DNA of 54,539 nucleotides. Source: a virus. The translations under genes were made by a program, and so were the position numbers. The stretch is from IMG/VR virus record IMGVR_UViG_3300032214_000203, positions 1 through 54,539 of that record; one strand, 5' to 3'. Of the stretch, positions 37,927-46,460 are shown piece after piece; within the stretch, counting starts at the first letter, position 1, and every line of letters begins with the position of its first letter. The notes under the pieces are model-generated. The model searched no databases. It was not told where the DNA came from and worked only from the letters and a program-made list of their open reading frames with translations.

Positions 37927-37992
37927 GAGTCGGAAGACGTTATGTATAGTGTATATAAGTCGGAAGACGTAATAGGTATTATATATATATAC
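37927..37992 (+). repeat. control module B: two CGGAAGACGT boxes 30 bp apart plus AT tail
   Basis: CGGAAGACGT at 37931-37940 and 37961-37970, then TAGGTATTATATATATATA. It matches module A at 46 of 53 positions. An alternating GC stretch (CGCGCGCGCG) flanked by an imperfect inverted repeat follows at about 37991-38015. It lies upstream of the whole late operon, 126 bp before the terminase start. Confidence 0.7.
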
Positions 37993-38117
37993 TATTACGC
38001 GCGCGCGTTAGTAGTTATATACTTAGGGCCGTGAGGTTTGGGTTTCTCCCACCCGTGCCTCATAGGCAGGCAGGCGCACCCCACCCGCGTCTGTCTGCCG
38101 CCACAAAGGAGAGCCAC

Positions 38118-39626
38118 ATGAGCAGTCTTGCCGCACTGAAGGATAAGATCGGCACCCTCCCACTGGAGGAGCAAGCCAAGCTCCTTGATCTCCTGACGGA
38201 GCTTGAGGAGGCTGAGAACAAAACTGCCGCGAAGGATAACTTCATGGCATTCGTTAGGATGATGTGGCCGAGCTTTATCGGCGGCAAGCATCACAAGACA
38301 ATGGCCGAGGCCTTCGAGCGTGTTGCGCGCGGAGAGTTGAAGCGTCTGATCATCAACATGCCACCTCGACACACCAAGTCAGAGTTTGCATCCTACCTTC
38401 TGCCCGCTTGGTTTCTTGGGAAGTTCCCAGAGAAGAAGGTTATTCAGACGGCACACACAGCCGAACTGGCCGTCGGCTTTGGTCGTAAGGTAAGGAACCT
38501 GATTCAGTCAGAAGACTTTAACAAGGTTTTCTCTGGCATCACGCTGTCGTCAGACTCAAAGGCCGCTGGCCGTTGGAACACCAACAAGCGTGGCGACTAC
38601 TTCGCTATCGGTGTCGGTGGTGCCGTCACAGGTAAAGGCGCAGACCTTCTGATCATCGACGACCCGCACTCCGAACAAGAGGCACAGCAGGGACAGTTCA
38701 ACCCTGAAGTCTATGACCGGGTCTATGAATGGTACACCTCCGGCCCACGTCAGCGTCTCCAGCCCGGTGGTGCCATCATCATCGTTATGACTCGATGGGC
38801 AAAGCGAGACCTGACAGGTCAGATTCTGAAATCCACGGGAGACCGTAAGGGCATGGATGACTGGGAGGTCATTGAGTTCCCGGCAATCATGCCATCAGGA
38901 AATCCGCTCTGGCCCGAGTTCTGGTCGTTGGAAGAACTGGAGGCACTGAAGGCAGAACTTTCTATCTCGAAGTGGTCTGCCCAATACCAACAAGACCCAA
39001 CCTCTGAAGAGGGGGCACTCATCAAGAGGGACTGGTGGCGCGAGTGGCCGGAAGACGAACCCCCCTCTTGCGAAGCTATCATTCAGTCTTGGGACACGGC
39101 ATTCTTGAAAACGCAGCGAAGCGACTACAGCGCCTGCACGACGTGGGGTGTGTTCTATCACCCGGACAAGAATGGCAAGTCTATGCCAAACATTATCCTG
39201 CTTGATGCCTACAAGGAGAAGCTTGAGTTCCCAGACCTGAAGCGCGCAGCCTACGATAAGTTCAAAGAGTTTGACCCCGATCAGATGATTGTTGAAAAGA
39301 AAGCATCTGGTGCTCCGTTGATCTTTGAGCTTAGGGCCATGGGCATTCCAGTGACAGAGTTCACGCCCTCACGGGGGCAAGACAAGATCGCGAGGGTGAA
39401 CGCCGTTACAGACCTGTTCGCCAGCGGAGCGATATGGTATCCTCCCACGCGATGGGCAGAAGAGGTCATCGAGGAATGCGCCGCGTTTCCTTCTGGGGAG
39501 CACGATGACTTTGTGGACTCGACCACTCAAGCTCTGTTAAGGTTCAGGCAAGGTGGCTGGGTGAGAGCCGAATCTGATGACTGGGATGACGAGCCGAAAT
39601 ATCGCAGGCCAGTCGAGTACTACTAG
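38118..39626 (+). CDS. terL: terminase large subunit
   Basis: 502 residues from the ATG after AAAGGAG (in-frame codons further upstream lack an RBS). Packaging ATPase: Walker A-like MPPRHTKSE (81-89, K87) and Walker B LLIIDDPHS (D181, D182). Nuclease: SWDTAF (D326) and C-terminal EHDDFVDS (D463, D464) provide acidic residues of the RNase H-like fold. It cuts and pumps DNA into the prohead via the portal encoded next. The leader contains a small hairpin (TGCCTCATAGGCA at 38056). Confidence 0.92.
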   Translation: MSSLAALKDKIGTLPLEEQAKLLDLLTELEEAENKTAAKDNFMAFVRMMWPSFIGGKHHKTMAEAFERVARGELKRLIINMPPRHTKSEFASYLLPAWFLGKFPEKKVIQTAHTAELAVGFGRKVRNLIQSEDFNKVFSGITLSSDSKAAGRWNTNKRGDYFAIGVGGAVTGKGADLLIIDDPHSEQEAQQGQFNPEVYDRVYEWYTSGPRQRLQPGGAIIIVMTRWAKRDLTGQILKSTGDRKGMDDWEVIEFPAIMPSGNPLWPEFWSLEELEALKAELSISKWSAQYQQDPTSEEGALIKRDWWREWPEDEPPSCEAIIQSWDTAFLKTQRSDYSACTTWGVFYHPDKNGKSMPNIILLDAYKEKLEFPDLKRAAYDKFKEFDPDQMIVEKKASGAPLIFELRAMGIPVTEFTPSRGQDKIARVNAVTDLFASGAIWYPPTRWAEEVIEECAAFPSGEHDDFVDSTTQALLRFRQGGWVRAESDDWDDEPKYRRPVEYY

Positions 39627-39636
39627 GAGCTTGTGA

Positions 39637-42081
39637 ATGGCTATTGAAAAGCGCATGGAGCCGTCGGACTTCGACATCGAAGGCACTGATGCCGAGGAAA
39701 TCGAAGTAGAAATCGTCAACCCAGAAGCTGTGTCCATCGACACGGAAGATGGTGGGGTGATCATTGACTTCGAGGGTGGTGCTTCTGAAGAGCTTCTTGA
39801 GACAGACCATGACTCGAACCTTGCTGAGTTCATTGATGAGTCTGACCTGCAAGCCATGGCCGCCGAGCTTATTGATGATTTCAATTCAGACCGGGAATCC
39901 CGCAAGGAGTGGGCACGAGCCTACGTTAAGGGCCTAGACCTTCTTGGCATGAAGATCGAAGAGCGCAGCCAGCCGTGGCAGGGTGCCTCTGGTGTGTTCC
40001 ACCCCGTCCTGACCGAAGCCGTTGTTCGCTTCCAAGCGCAAGCCATGAGTGAGCTTTATCCGGCCTCTGGCCCTGTTCGCACCAAGATCATGGGCAAGCT
40101 GACGCCTGAGAAAATGGATCAGGCTGACCGGGTAAAGACGGAGATGAACTACATCATCACCGAGGAAATGACCGAGTATCGCGATGAGATGGAGCAGATG
40201 CTGTTCAAGCTTCCGCTTGCTGGCTCTTCGTTCAAGAAGGTCTACTACGACCCCATCCTTGAACGCCCGTGTGCCATGTTCATCCCTGCAGAAGACTTTG
40301 TTGTTTCCTACGGTGCCTCAGACCTCATGACGTGCCCGCGTTACACGCATGTTATGAAGAAAACCAAGAACGAAATCTTGGAGATGCAAGTCGCTGGTAT
40401 GTATCGAGAGGTAGAGCTTCCCGATCCAGCGCCCGATTTCTCCGACATCCAAGACAAGTACGATGAGCTTGATGGGGAAAGCGCCGTCCTTGAGGACGAT
40501 GATCGCTACACTCTCCTCGAGATGCATGTCAGCATGAACATGCCGGAAGACTTTGACGACCCGGATGGAATTGCCCGCCCCTATGTGGTGACCATCGACA
40601 AGTCATCGAAGGAGGTTCTTGCCATCCGCAGGAACTGGTATGCCGACGACCAGAAGAAAAAAAAGCGGATGCACTTCGTCCACTACAAATATCTTCCGGG
40701 TCTAGGGTTCTATGGCACAGGTCTTATCCACCTCATGGGTGGTCTGGCCAAATCAGCGACATCGATCCTTCGGCAGCTCATTGATGCTGGCACTTTGTCA
40801 AACCTTCCGGCTGGTCTCAAAGCCCGTGGCCTGCGCATTAAGGGCGATGACACGCCCCTGATGCCGGGCGAGTTCAGGGATGTGGACGTGCCGGGCGGAG
40901 CGATCCGCGACTCGATCACGTTCATTCCTTACAAGGAACCGTCAGCAGTTCTCTACTCGCTACTCGGAAATATCGTTGAGGAAAGCCGCCGCGTGGGCTC
41001 AGTCGCAGATATTCAAGTTGGCGACATCAGCGCGCAGGCACCCGTTGGTACAACGCTGGCACTGATGGAACGCTCCATGAAGGTCATGAGCGGCGTACAA
41101 GCCCGCCTACATGCTGCCATGAAGAATGAACTCCGCATTCTTGCGAGGATCATTCACGACTACATGCCCGCCGAGTATGCCTACGAAATGGATGGCGACT
41201 TCAATCGCATCGAGGACTTTGACAAGCGCATTGATGTTATCCCGGTCTCTGACCCGAACGCTGCCACCATGGCGCAGCGGATCATGCAGTATCAAGCTGC
41301 CCTACAGCTTTCACAGCAGGCACCACAACTCTACGACATGGGAAAGCTTCATCGTCAAATGCTGGAGGTTCTCGGCATTCAGGACGCAAGCGACATCATC
41401 AAACTTCCGGAAGACATCAAGCCTGCAGACCCAGTCACAGAAAACATGATGCTGCTGAAGCAAGAGCCAGTGAAGGCATTCAAGTACCAAGATCACGAAG
41501 CTCACATCGCTGTCCACATGGCGGCAATGCAAGACCCGAAGATGCGCGAACTGGTTGGCCAGTCTCCGTTTGCTCAGGCAATTGGGCAGGCTATGGCGGC
41601 GCACGTCACCGAGCACGTTGCCTTCCAGTATCGTCGCAACATCGAGAAGATGCTTGGCGTCGAACTGCCAAACGAAGATCAGGCACTTCCCGAGGATGTC
41701 GAGATCGAAATCTCTCGCCTTGCCAAAGACGCAGCCGAAAAGCTTCTTCAAAAGGATCAGGCCGAAGCTCAGGCAGCGCAGGCACAGCAGCAAATGCAAG
41801 ACCCTGTTGTGCAGATGCAGCAACAAGAGCTTCAACTCAAGCAGCAGGAACTGCAGCACAAGATCAAAATGGACGAAGCAAAGCTGCAGCTTGATGCGCT
41901 AAACAAGCAAACCAACGCACAGCTTCAGGCTCAGCGGATCAGTTCCGAAAACCAAAGGGCTGGCGCGCAGATTGGTGCCCGCCTCGCTGCGGAACTTGAC
42001 AGAGGACAGCGTGAAGACAAACAGGCTGGAGCAAAACTTGGAATCGAAATAGCAAAGGAGCTTGCTAAGGGAGATGGATGA
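39637..42081 (+). CDS. portal protein (P22/SU10-like long form)
   Basis: 814 residues. An acidic N-terminal arm (residues 1-65) leads to the portal core: SQPWQGASGVFHPVLTEAVV, then AQAMSELYPASGPVRT and a LFKLPLAGSSFKKVYYDP segment, followed by GLIHLMGGLAKSATSILRQL and GTTLALMERSMKVMSGVQAR. The last 110 residues are Gln-rich coiled coil (QQQMQDPVVQMQQQELQLKQ and on), matching the long helical barrel of P22-type portals. Forms the dodecameric DNA channel. Confidence 0.9.
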   Translation: MAIEKRMEPSDFDIEGTDAEEIEVEIVNPEAVSIDTEDGGVIIDFEGGASEELLETDHDSNLAEFIDESDLQAMAAELIDDFNSDRESRKEWARAYVKGLDLLGMKIEERSQPWQGASGVFHPVLTEAVVRFQAQAMSELYPASGPVRTKIMGKLTPEKMDQADRVKTEMNYIITEEMTEYRDEMEQMLFKLPLAGSSFKKVYYDPILERPCAMFIPAEDFVVSYGASDLMTCPRYTHVMKKTKNEILEMQVAGMYREVELPDPAPDFSDIQDKYDELDGESAVLEDDDRYTLLEMHVSMNMPEDFDDPDGIARPYVVTIDKSSKEVLAIRRNWYADDQKKKKRMHFVHYKYLPGLGFYGTGLIHLMGGLAKSATSILRQLIDAGTLSNLPAGLKARGLRIKGDDTPLMPGEFRDVDVPGGAIRDSITFIPYKEPSAVLYSLLGNIVEESRRVGSVADIQVGDISAQAPVGTTLALMERSMKVMSGVQARLHAAMKNELRILARIIHDYMPAEYAYEMDGDFNRIEDFDKRIDVIPVSDPNAATMAQRIMQYQAALQLSQQAPQLYDMGKLHRQMLEVLGIQDASDIIKLPEDIKPADPVTENMMLLKQEPVKAFKYQDHEAHIAVHMAAMQDPKMRELVGQSPFAQAIGQAMAAHVTEHVAFQYRRNIEKMLGVELPNEDQALPEDVEIEISRLAKDAAEKLLQKDQAEAQAAQAQQQMQDPVVQMQQQELQLKQQELQHKIKMDEAKLQLDALNKQTNAQLQAQRISSENQRAGAQIGARLAAELDRGQREDKQAGAKLGIEIAKELAKGDG

Positions 42082-42262
42082 TACTGTGGTCGCGCTGATA
42101 AAGCGCACGATACAAGAGTCCAAGCAAAGTCTGGAACAATATCTCGCGGGTGGTGGCGCGGATAGCTTCGAACAATACAATCGCGCCGTTGGCCGATATG
42201 AAGCCCTGCGCCTCATAGAAGGAGAAATAGCGGACATAGAGAAAAGATACATTGAAAGTTAG
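42074..42262 (+). CDS. small helical protein after the portal, unknown
   Basis: 62 residues (MDDTVVALIKRTIQESKQSL and on), overlapping the portal end by 8 nt, with AAGGGAG just before the ATG. Fully helical, ending IADIEKRYIES. Many P22-like operons have a similar small gene here; function unknown. Confidence 0.65.
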   Translation: MDDTVVALIKRTIQESKQSLEQYLAGGGADSFEQYNRAVGRYEALRLIEGEIADIEKRYIES

Positions 42263-42350
42263 AACTTTTAAGGTATCTTGCGAACCGGGAGAGCTTCGCG
42301 GGTAGTCCGCGCAGGGTGACTGTGAGCCTTAAATCACTGCAGGAACGAGA
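42263..42350 (+). promoter_or_regulatory. structured leader of the GroES-like gene
   Basis: An 88-nt non-coding leader opening with AGAACTTTTAAGG (a degenerate palindrome copy starts at 42258). It holds the hairpin CGCGG-GTAGT-CCGCG (42297-42311) and outer AAGG/CCTT arms. No known riboswitch was recognised. It may control the cochaperonin separately from the portal. Confidence 0.4.
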
Positions 42351-42719
42351 ATGTACACGGGTGAGACAACGACAGACGAGCGCGTAGCGTCTAAACTACC
42401 GCAGCCTCAAGGATACAAAGTCCTTATTGGCGTCCCAGAAATCAGCGAAAAAACCGAAGGTGGTGTCTTCATGCCGGATGGCTTGAAGTCTGCTGAAGAG
42501 ACAGCGTCAATTATTGGCTTTGTCATGAAGGTTGGGCCTGATGCCTACAAAGACGAAAACAAGTTCCCGAACGGCGCTTACTGCAAAGAAGGCGACTTCG
42601 TGATCTTCCGTTCGTACTCTGGCACGAGATTCAAGATTCATGGGAAAGAGTTTCGACTCATCAACGACGACACCGTGGAAGCGGTTGTTGACGATCCAAG
42701 GGGGTATAGCCGAGCATGA
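42351..42719 (+). CDS. GroES-like cochaperonin
   Basis: 122 residues of the Cpn10 fold: PQGYKVLIGVPEISEKTEGG begins the fold, GGVFMPD occupies the place of the GroEL-binding tripeptide (Ile-Val-Leu in GroES) in the mobile loop, then TASIIGFVMKVGPDAY, CKEGDFVIFRSYSGTRFKIH and FRLINDDTVEAVVDD. It presumably caps host GroEL to fold capsid proteins, as T4 gp31 does. Position between portal and scaffold supports a capsid role. AGGA precedes the ATG. Confidence 0.8.
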   Translation: MYTGETTTDERVASKLPQPQGYKVLIGVPEISEKTEGGVFMPDGLKSAEETASIIGFVMKVGPDAYKDENKFPNGAYCKEGDFVIFRSYSGTRFKIHGKEFRLINDDTVEAVVDDPRGYSRA

Positions 42720-43669
42720 ACCGCGCACTTGAACAGGACGATTTTGAATTTGAGGAAGAGACCTCCTCAAAAGTTCAATCGAACAAATCCGAAGACGAAG
42801 ACTTTGAGATCGAGGTAATCGATGACACGCCCGAGCCGGATCGCGGCAAGGCGCGTCGTGCGGATGATACCGAGGCTCAGGTTCCAGAAGACGATGAGAT
42901 TCAGTCTTACAGCGAGGGTGTGCAGAAGCGCATCAAGCAGTTGAAGTTTGAATACCATGAAGAGCGCCGCCGCAAAGAAGAGGCCGCACGTCTTCAAGAA
43001 GAGGCACTGCGCTACGCCCAGCAGGTTAAAGCTGAGAACGACAAGCTTCGCAAAACGCTTGAAGAGGGCGAAGGCGTTCTTGTCAATCAAGCTAAGGGCC
43101 GCGTTGCTGCCGAGCTGGACAAGGCAAAGGCCGCCTACAAGGCAGCCTATGAGGCTGGCGACTCAGATGCTCTGATTGAGGCACAGGAGCGTTTGACCAC
43201 GCTTCAGGCTGAGAAGATGCGGTATGACAGCTATCGTCCGCAACCGCGTCAGGCTCAAACTCCCGCACCGGAATATACAAAGCCGCAGCCACAGCCGCCT
43301 CGTCCAGACGAGAAGGCTTTGTCTTGGGCGCAGAAGAACACTTGGTTCGAGCGCGACTCAGAGATGACTGGCTACGCTTATGGGCTGCACGAGAAGCTCG
43401 TAAGAAGTGGAGTTGATCCGCGAAGCGATGAGTATTACAATCAAATTGACCGTGCGGTTCGCCGCATGTTCCCGGATAGGTTTGACATTGGGAAAATTGA
43501 GGAAGCAGCACCCCATCGTCAGGCTGGTAACGTGGTCGCCCCCGCCGCTAGAAGCGGAAAGAAACCACGCAAAGTGCAACTGACCTCGACGCAGGTCGCT
43601 CTCGCCAAGCGGCTTGGTCTGTCAAATGAACAATATGCGGCGCAATTGCTGAAGGAAATGAACAAATGA
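42716..43669 (+). CDS. capsid scaffold protein candidate
   Basis: 317 residues. A very acidic front, then long charged coiled coil (KQLKFEYHEERRRKEEAARL, then RYAQQVKAENDKLRKTLEEG), a Pro/Gln linker, and a C-terminal helical domain with basic residues (RSGKKPRKVQLTSTQVALAK). This plan and its location before the capsid genes fit a scaffold. A perfect palindrome (42773-42784; the opposite strand reads GTTCGATTGAACTTTT) lies in its 5' coding part. Start overlaps the GroES stop. Confidence 0.7.
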   Translation: MNRALEQDDFEFEEETSSKVQSNKSEDEDFEIEVIDDTPEPDRGKARRADDTEAQVPEDDEIQSYSEGVQKRIKQLKFEYHEERRRKEEAARLQEEALRYAQQVKAENDKLRKTLEEGEGVLVNQAKGRVAAELDKAKAAYKAAYEAGDSDALIEAQERLTTLQAEKMRYDSYRPQPRQAQTPAPEYTKPQPQPPRPDEKALSWAQKNTWFERDSEMTGYAYGLHEKLVRSGVDPRSDEYYNQIDRAVRRMFPDRFDIGKIEEAAPHRQAGNVVAPAARSGKKPRKVQLTSTQVALAKRLGLSNEQYAAQLLKEMNK

Positions 43670-44109
43670 CGGATCGCACCCCACGCAATGTTGAAACGCG
43701 CGAAGCGGAAAAACGTAAGGTGACATGGGAAAGACCTTCGATGCTGCCTACCCCCGAACCTCGCGATGGGATTTCCTACCGCTGGATTCGCACATCCACT
43801 TTGGGTAACGCAGACAACACGAATGTCTCTTCCAGATTTCGTGAGGGCTGGACACCTGTCCGTGCAGCTGATCATCCAAACCTTCAAATTGTGTCCGACA
43901 TCGACTCTCGATTTAAGGACAACATTGAGGTCGGTGGGTTGCTGCTTTGTCAGAACGCTACCGAAAAAGTTGAGGCTCGGATTGAAGCCCAGCGCACAAT
44001 GGCCGCAAACCAAATGAGTGCTGTGGACAACAACTACCTCAAGAACTCAGACCCTCGCATGCCCGTCCTGAAACCAGAACGTGCTACGCGAACTTCGTTT
44101 GGTAAGTGA
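43666..44109 (+). CDS. virion-region protein, unknown
   Basis: 147 residues, overlapping the scaffold stop by 4 nt. VTWERPSMLPTPEPRDGISY, RWIRTSTLGNADNTNVSSRF and REGWTPV form a conserved-looking domain typical of phage head modules; the C-terminus is polar (NNYLKNSDPRMPVLKPERAT). Probably a head protein; role unknown. Confidence 0.65.
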   Translation: MTDRTPRNVETREAEKRKVTWERPSMLPTPEPRDGISYRWIRTSTLGNADNTNVSSRFREGWTPVRAADHPNLQIVSDIDSRFKDNIEVGGLLLCQNATEKVEARIEAQRTMAANQMSAVDNNYLKNSDPRMPVLKPERATRTSFGK

Positions 44110-44154
44110 ACCTAAACAGTCGCTTGCCTTTGTTGAAATCTAGGAGGATGAGAT

Positions 44155-44766
44155 ATGGCTACTACTGCCGCTCCTTATGGCCTTCGTCCGGTGAAACGCG
44201 CCGACGGTATGCCTTACGCTGGGGCTACGTCCCAGTACCTCATCGATCCGGCTGGTGAAGCGACGAACCTGTTCTATGGTCAAGTCGTTATCATTGGCGC
44301 GGATGGATACATTGCTCTTGCTACCGGGACGGGTTCCGACCTGACCACGAACAGCATCAGCGGCACAACTGGTGTCGGCGCTATCGGCGTCTTCGTTGGT
44401 TGTGAGTATGTGAACTCTTCGGGGCAACTCGTTCAGGCACAATACTACCCTTCTGGTACTGCCAACGGTGGCACGATTAAAGCCTATGTCGTCGATGACC
44501 CCAATGTCTTGTTCCAAGCTCAGCTTGACGGGTCGGGTGCTCAGACGGTCATTGGCACCAACACGTTCTTTGCTGCGGCTCAGTCTACCTCGACAGGCTC
44601 GACCTCGACGGGTAACTCGACCTCGGCACTGGATGCCACCGTCCAAACCGCAGCGGCTGCATTCCGCATCGTTGCTCATGTGTCACCTGCGAGTGATGCG
44701 TTTCCGGATGTACTTGTAAAGTTCAATCCGGGCGCTCATCAGATGACTAACAACGTCGGCCTGTAA
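44155..44766 (+). CDS. head decoration-like structural protein
   Basis: 203 residues, RBS GGAGG. Begins TTAAPYGLRPVKRADGMPYA, a front seen in phage head proteins; beta-rich throughout, with a Ser/Thr/Gly run (STSTGSTSTGNSTS) near residue 150. Located just before the major capsid gene, it is likely a decoration or minor capsid protein (inference). Confidence 0.7.
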   Translation: MATTAAPYGLRPVKRADGMPYAGATSQYLIDPAGEATNLFYGQVVIIGADGYIALATGTGSDLTTNSISGTTGVGAIGVFVGCEYVNSSGQLVQAQYYPSGTANGGTIKAYVVDDPNVLFQAQLDGSGAQTVIGTNTFFAAAQSTSTGSTSTGNSTSALDATVQTAAAAFRIVAHVSPASDAFPDVLVKFNPGAHQMTNNVGL

Positions 44767-44777
44767 GGAGTTGTGAC

Positions 44778-45686
44778 ATGGCTATTTCACGCGCCCAACT
44801 TCTGAAAGAACTCCTGCCGGGCCTTAACGCCCTGTTCGGCTTTGAGTACGGTAAGTACGAAAACGAGCATGCAGAAATCTACGAGACCGAAACCTCTGAG
44901 CGTAGCTTCGAAGAAGAAGTCAAGCTGTCTGGTTTTGGCGCAGCTCCGGTGAAAGCTGAAGGTGCATCTCTCTCGTATGACAACGCACAGGAATCTTTCA
45001 CTGCCCGTTACAACCACGAAACCGTGGCAATGGGCTTCTCCATCACTGAAGAAGCGATGGAAGATAACCTGTATGACTCGCTGTCTGCGCGTTATACGAA
45101 GGCTCTGGCTCGCGCCATGGCTTACACCAAGCAGGTTAAGGCAGCATCGCTGCTGAACACCGGGTTCGATGTCTTCACCTCTGGTGATGGCGCGTTCCTG
45201 TTCAGCACTACGCACCCGACTGTGGCTGGCACTAACAATGCCAACCGTCCGTCGGTCGCGGCTGACCTTAACGAAACCTCGCTCGAGCAGGCTGTGATTG
45301 ATATCGCAGCATACACTGACGAGCGTGGCCTGCTGATCGCTGCACGTCCGCGCAAGCTGATCGTGCCGCCGTCCCTGATGTTCGTTGCGACCCGTCTGCT
45401 GCAGACTGAGCTGCGTGTCGGCACCGCCGATAACGACATCAACGCTCTCAAGTCGAACGGCTCGATCCCGGAAGGCTACCGTGTCAACCATTATCTTATC
45501 GATAATGACGCATGGTTCCTGACCACGGACGTTCCGAACGGCATGAAGCACTTCGTGCGTACTGCAATGCAGACCGCTATGGATGGCGACTTCGACACCG
45601 GGAACGTTCGCTACAAGGCCCGCGAGCGTTACTCGTTTGGCGTTTCCGACCCGCTGGGTATCTACGGTTCGCCGGGCGCTGCATAA
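44778..45686 (+). CDS. major capsid protein (Mu gpT-like HK97 fold)
   Basis: 302 residues. LLKELLPGLNALFGFEYGKY, ETSERSFEEEVKLSGFGAAP, YDNAQESFTARYNHETVAMG, FSITEEAMEDNLYD and LLIAARPRKLIVPPSLMFVA are characteristic of the Mu-like major head subunit family. It forms the icosahedral shell. A GGAG RBS, regular codon use and a strong terminator right after the gene suggest high expression. A perfect palindrome sits at the stop codon. Confidence 0.88.
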   Translation: MAISRAQLLKELLPGLNALFGFEYGKYENEHAEIYETETSERSFEEEVKLSGFGAAPVKAEGASLSYDNAQESFTARYNHETVAMGFSITEEAMEDNLYDSLSARYTKALARAMAYTKQVKAASLLNTGFDVFTSGDGAFLFSTTHPTVAGTNNANRPSVAADLNETSLEQAVIDIAAYTDERGLLIAARPRKLIVPPSLMFVATRLLQTELRVGTADNDINALKSNGSIPEGYRVNHYLIDNDAWFLTTDVPNGMKHFVRTAMQTAMDGDFDTGNVRYKARERYSFGVSDPLGIYGSPGAA

Positions 45687-45698
45687 GTTCAATTGAAC
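45687..45698. promoter_or_regulatory. GTTC-N4-GAAC palindrome after the capsid gene
   Basis: Perfect and fully self-complementary GTTCAATTGAAC, starting 1 nt past the capsid stop and just ahead of the terminator. Confidence 0.5.
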
Positions 45699-45706
45699 TT
45701 ATAAAG

Positions 45707-45738
45707 AGGGGGCGGCTTCGGTCGCCCCTTTCTTTTTT
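45707..45738 (+). terminator. terminator after the major capsid gene
   Basis: A G/C-rich stem of eight or more pairs (GGGGCG with CGCCCC, a G-T pair and a C-G closing pair) with the very stable TTCG tetraloop, followed by TTTCTTTTTT. Confidence 0.9.
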
Positions 45739-45848
45739 ATTGTGCGCCGTGTACACTTCGCGCAGGGTAACATCAGCCACGCAGACAGGACGCCCGACCT
45801 GACGATGCACAGACTGCGCGGCGAATCCTTGTGCAAAGGGGTAATTCC

Positions 45849-46448
45849 ATGGCTAACACAACTTTCAGCGGCCCCGTCCGCTCGCAGAATGGCTTCCAGA
45901 CCATCTCCGTAAACGCAACCTCCGGAACTGAAACTCTTACAGGGTCTTTTGGTTTCGCCATGGGCACCCCTGCCGCCACTGGCGCAGGCATTGAGGGCAC
46001 CGCCGCCGTTTACGAGACTTCGGTTGCTCGTAACAACGGCATCGTTACCACCTCGATCATGATCGACCTTACTGGCCTGCACTCGGGCGGCACCGCTGGC
46101 GACATCATCGGCAAGAACGGTTCTGGCGTTGCCTACATTGGTCGCGTCACCGCAGCAAACAGCGGCACCGTGTTTGGTGTCCGTATGACTTGCTATGAGC
46201 TTCCGGCTGGCGGCGACACCGACATCGACCTGTACTCGGCGACCGAGGGAACTGGCGTTGAAGACACCGCAATCACCGCTCTGGCTGAAACCCAGATCAT
46301 CAACTCTGGCACTCTGGCTCTCGGATCGGTTGTCTACGGCACCGATATCGCTGCCAATCAGTATCTCTATCTGGTTGGTCAGGGCACCTCGAACGCGGCC
46401 TACACCGCTGGTCGCTTGCTGATCGAAATCTTTGGCTACGACGCCTAA
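45849..46448 (+). CDS. beta-rich virion protein, head fibre/decoration candidate
   Basis: 199 residues from the ATG after AAAGGGG (a GTG 18 nt upstream is less likely). Rich in Gly/Thr/Ala with strands such as FQTISVNATSGTETLTGSFG and DLYSATEGTGVEDTAITALA. It follows the capsid terminator by about 110 bp, so it may have its own promoter; none is clear. Probably a virion surface protein (inference). Confidence 0.6.
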   Translation: MANTTFSGPVRSQNGFQTISVNATSGTETLTGSFGFAMGTPAATGAGIEGTAAVYETSVARNNGIVTTSIMIDLTGLHSGGTAGDIIGKNGSGVAYIGRVTAANSGTVFGVRMTCYELPAGGDTDIDLYSATEGTGVEDTAITALAETQIINSGTLALGSVVYGTDIAANQYLYLVGQGTSNAAYTAGRLLIEIFGYDA

Positions 46449-46460
46449 TAGGAGTCTTTC

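Noticed and set aside
42263-42350. Known riboswitch class before the GroES-like gene
   Set aside because: I compared by eye with TPP, preQ1, SAM, glutamine and guanidine types and saw none of their conserved cores.
44787-45692. 301-codon open frame opposite the major capsid gene
   Set aside because: The capsid protein is clearly recognisable on the plus strand; the mirror frame follows from its codon bias.
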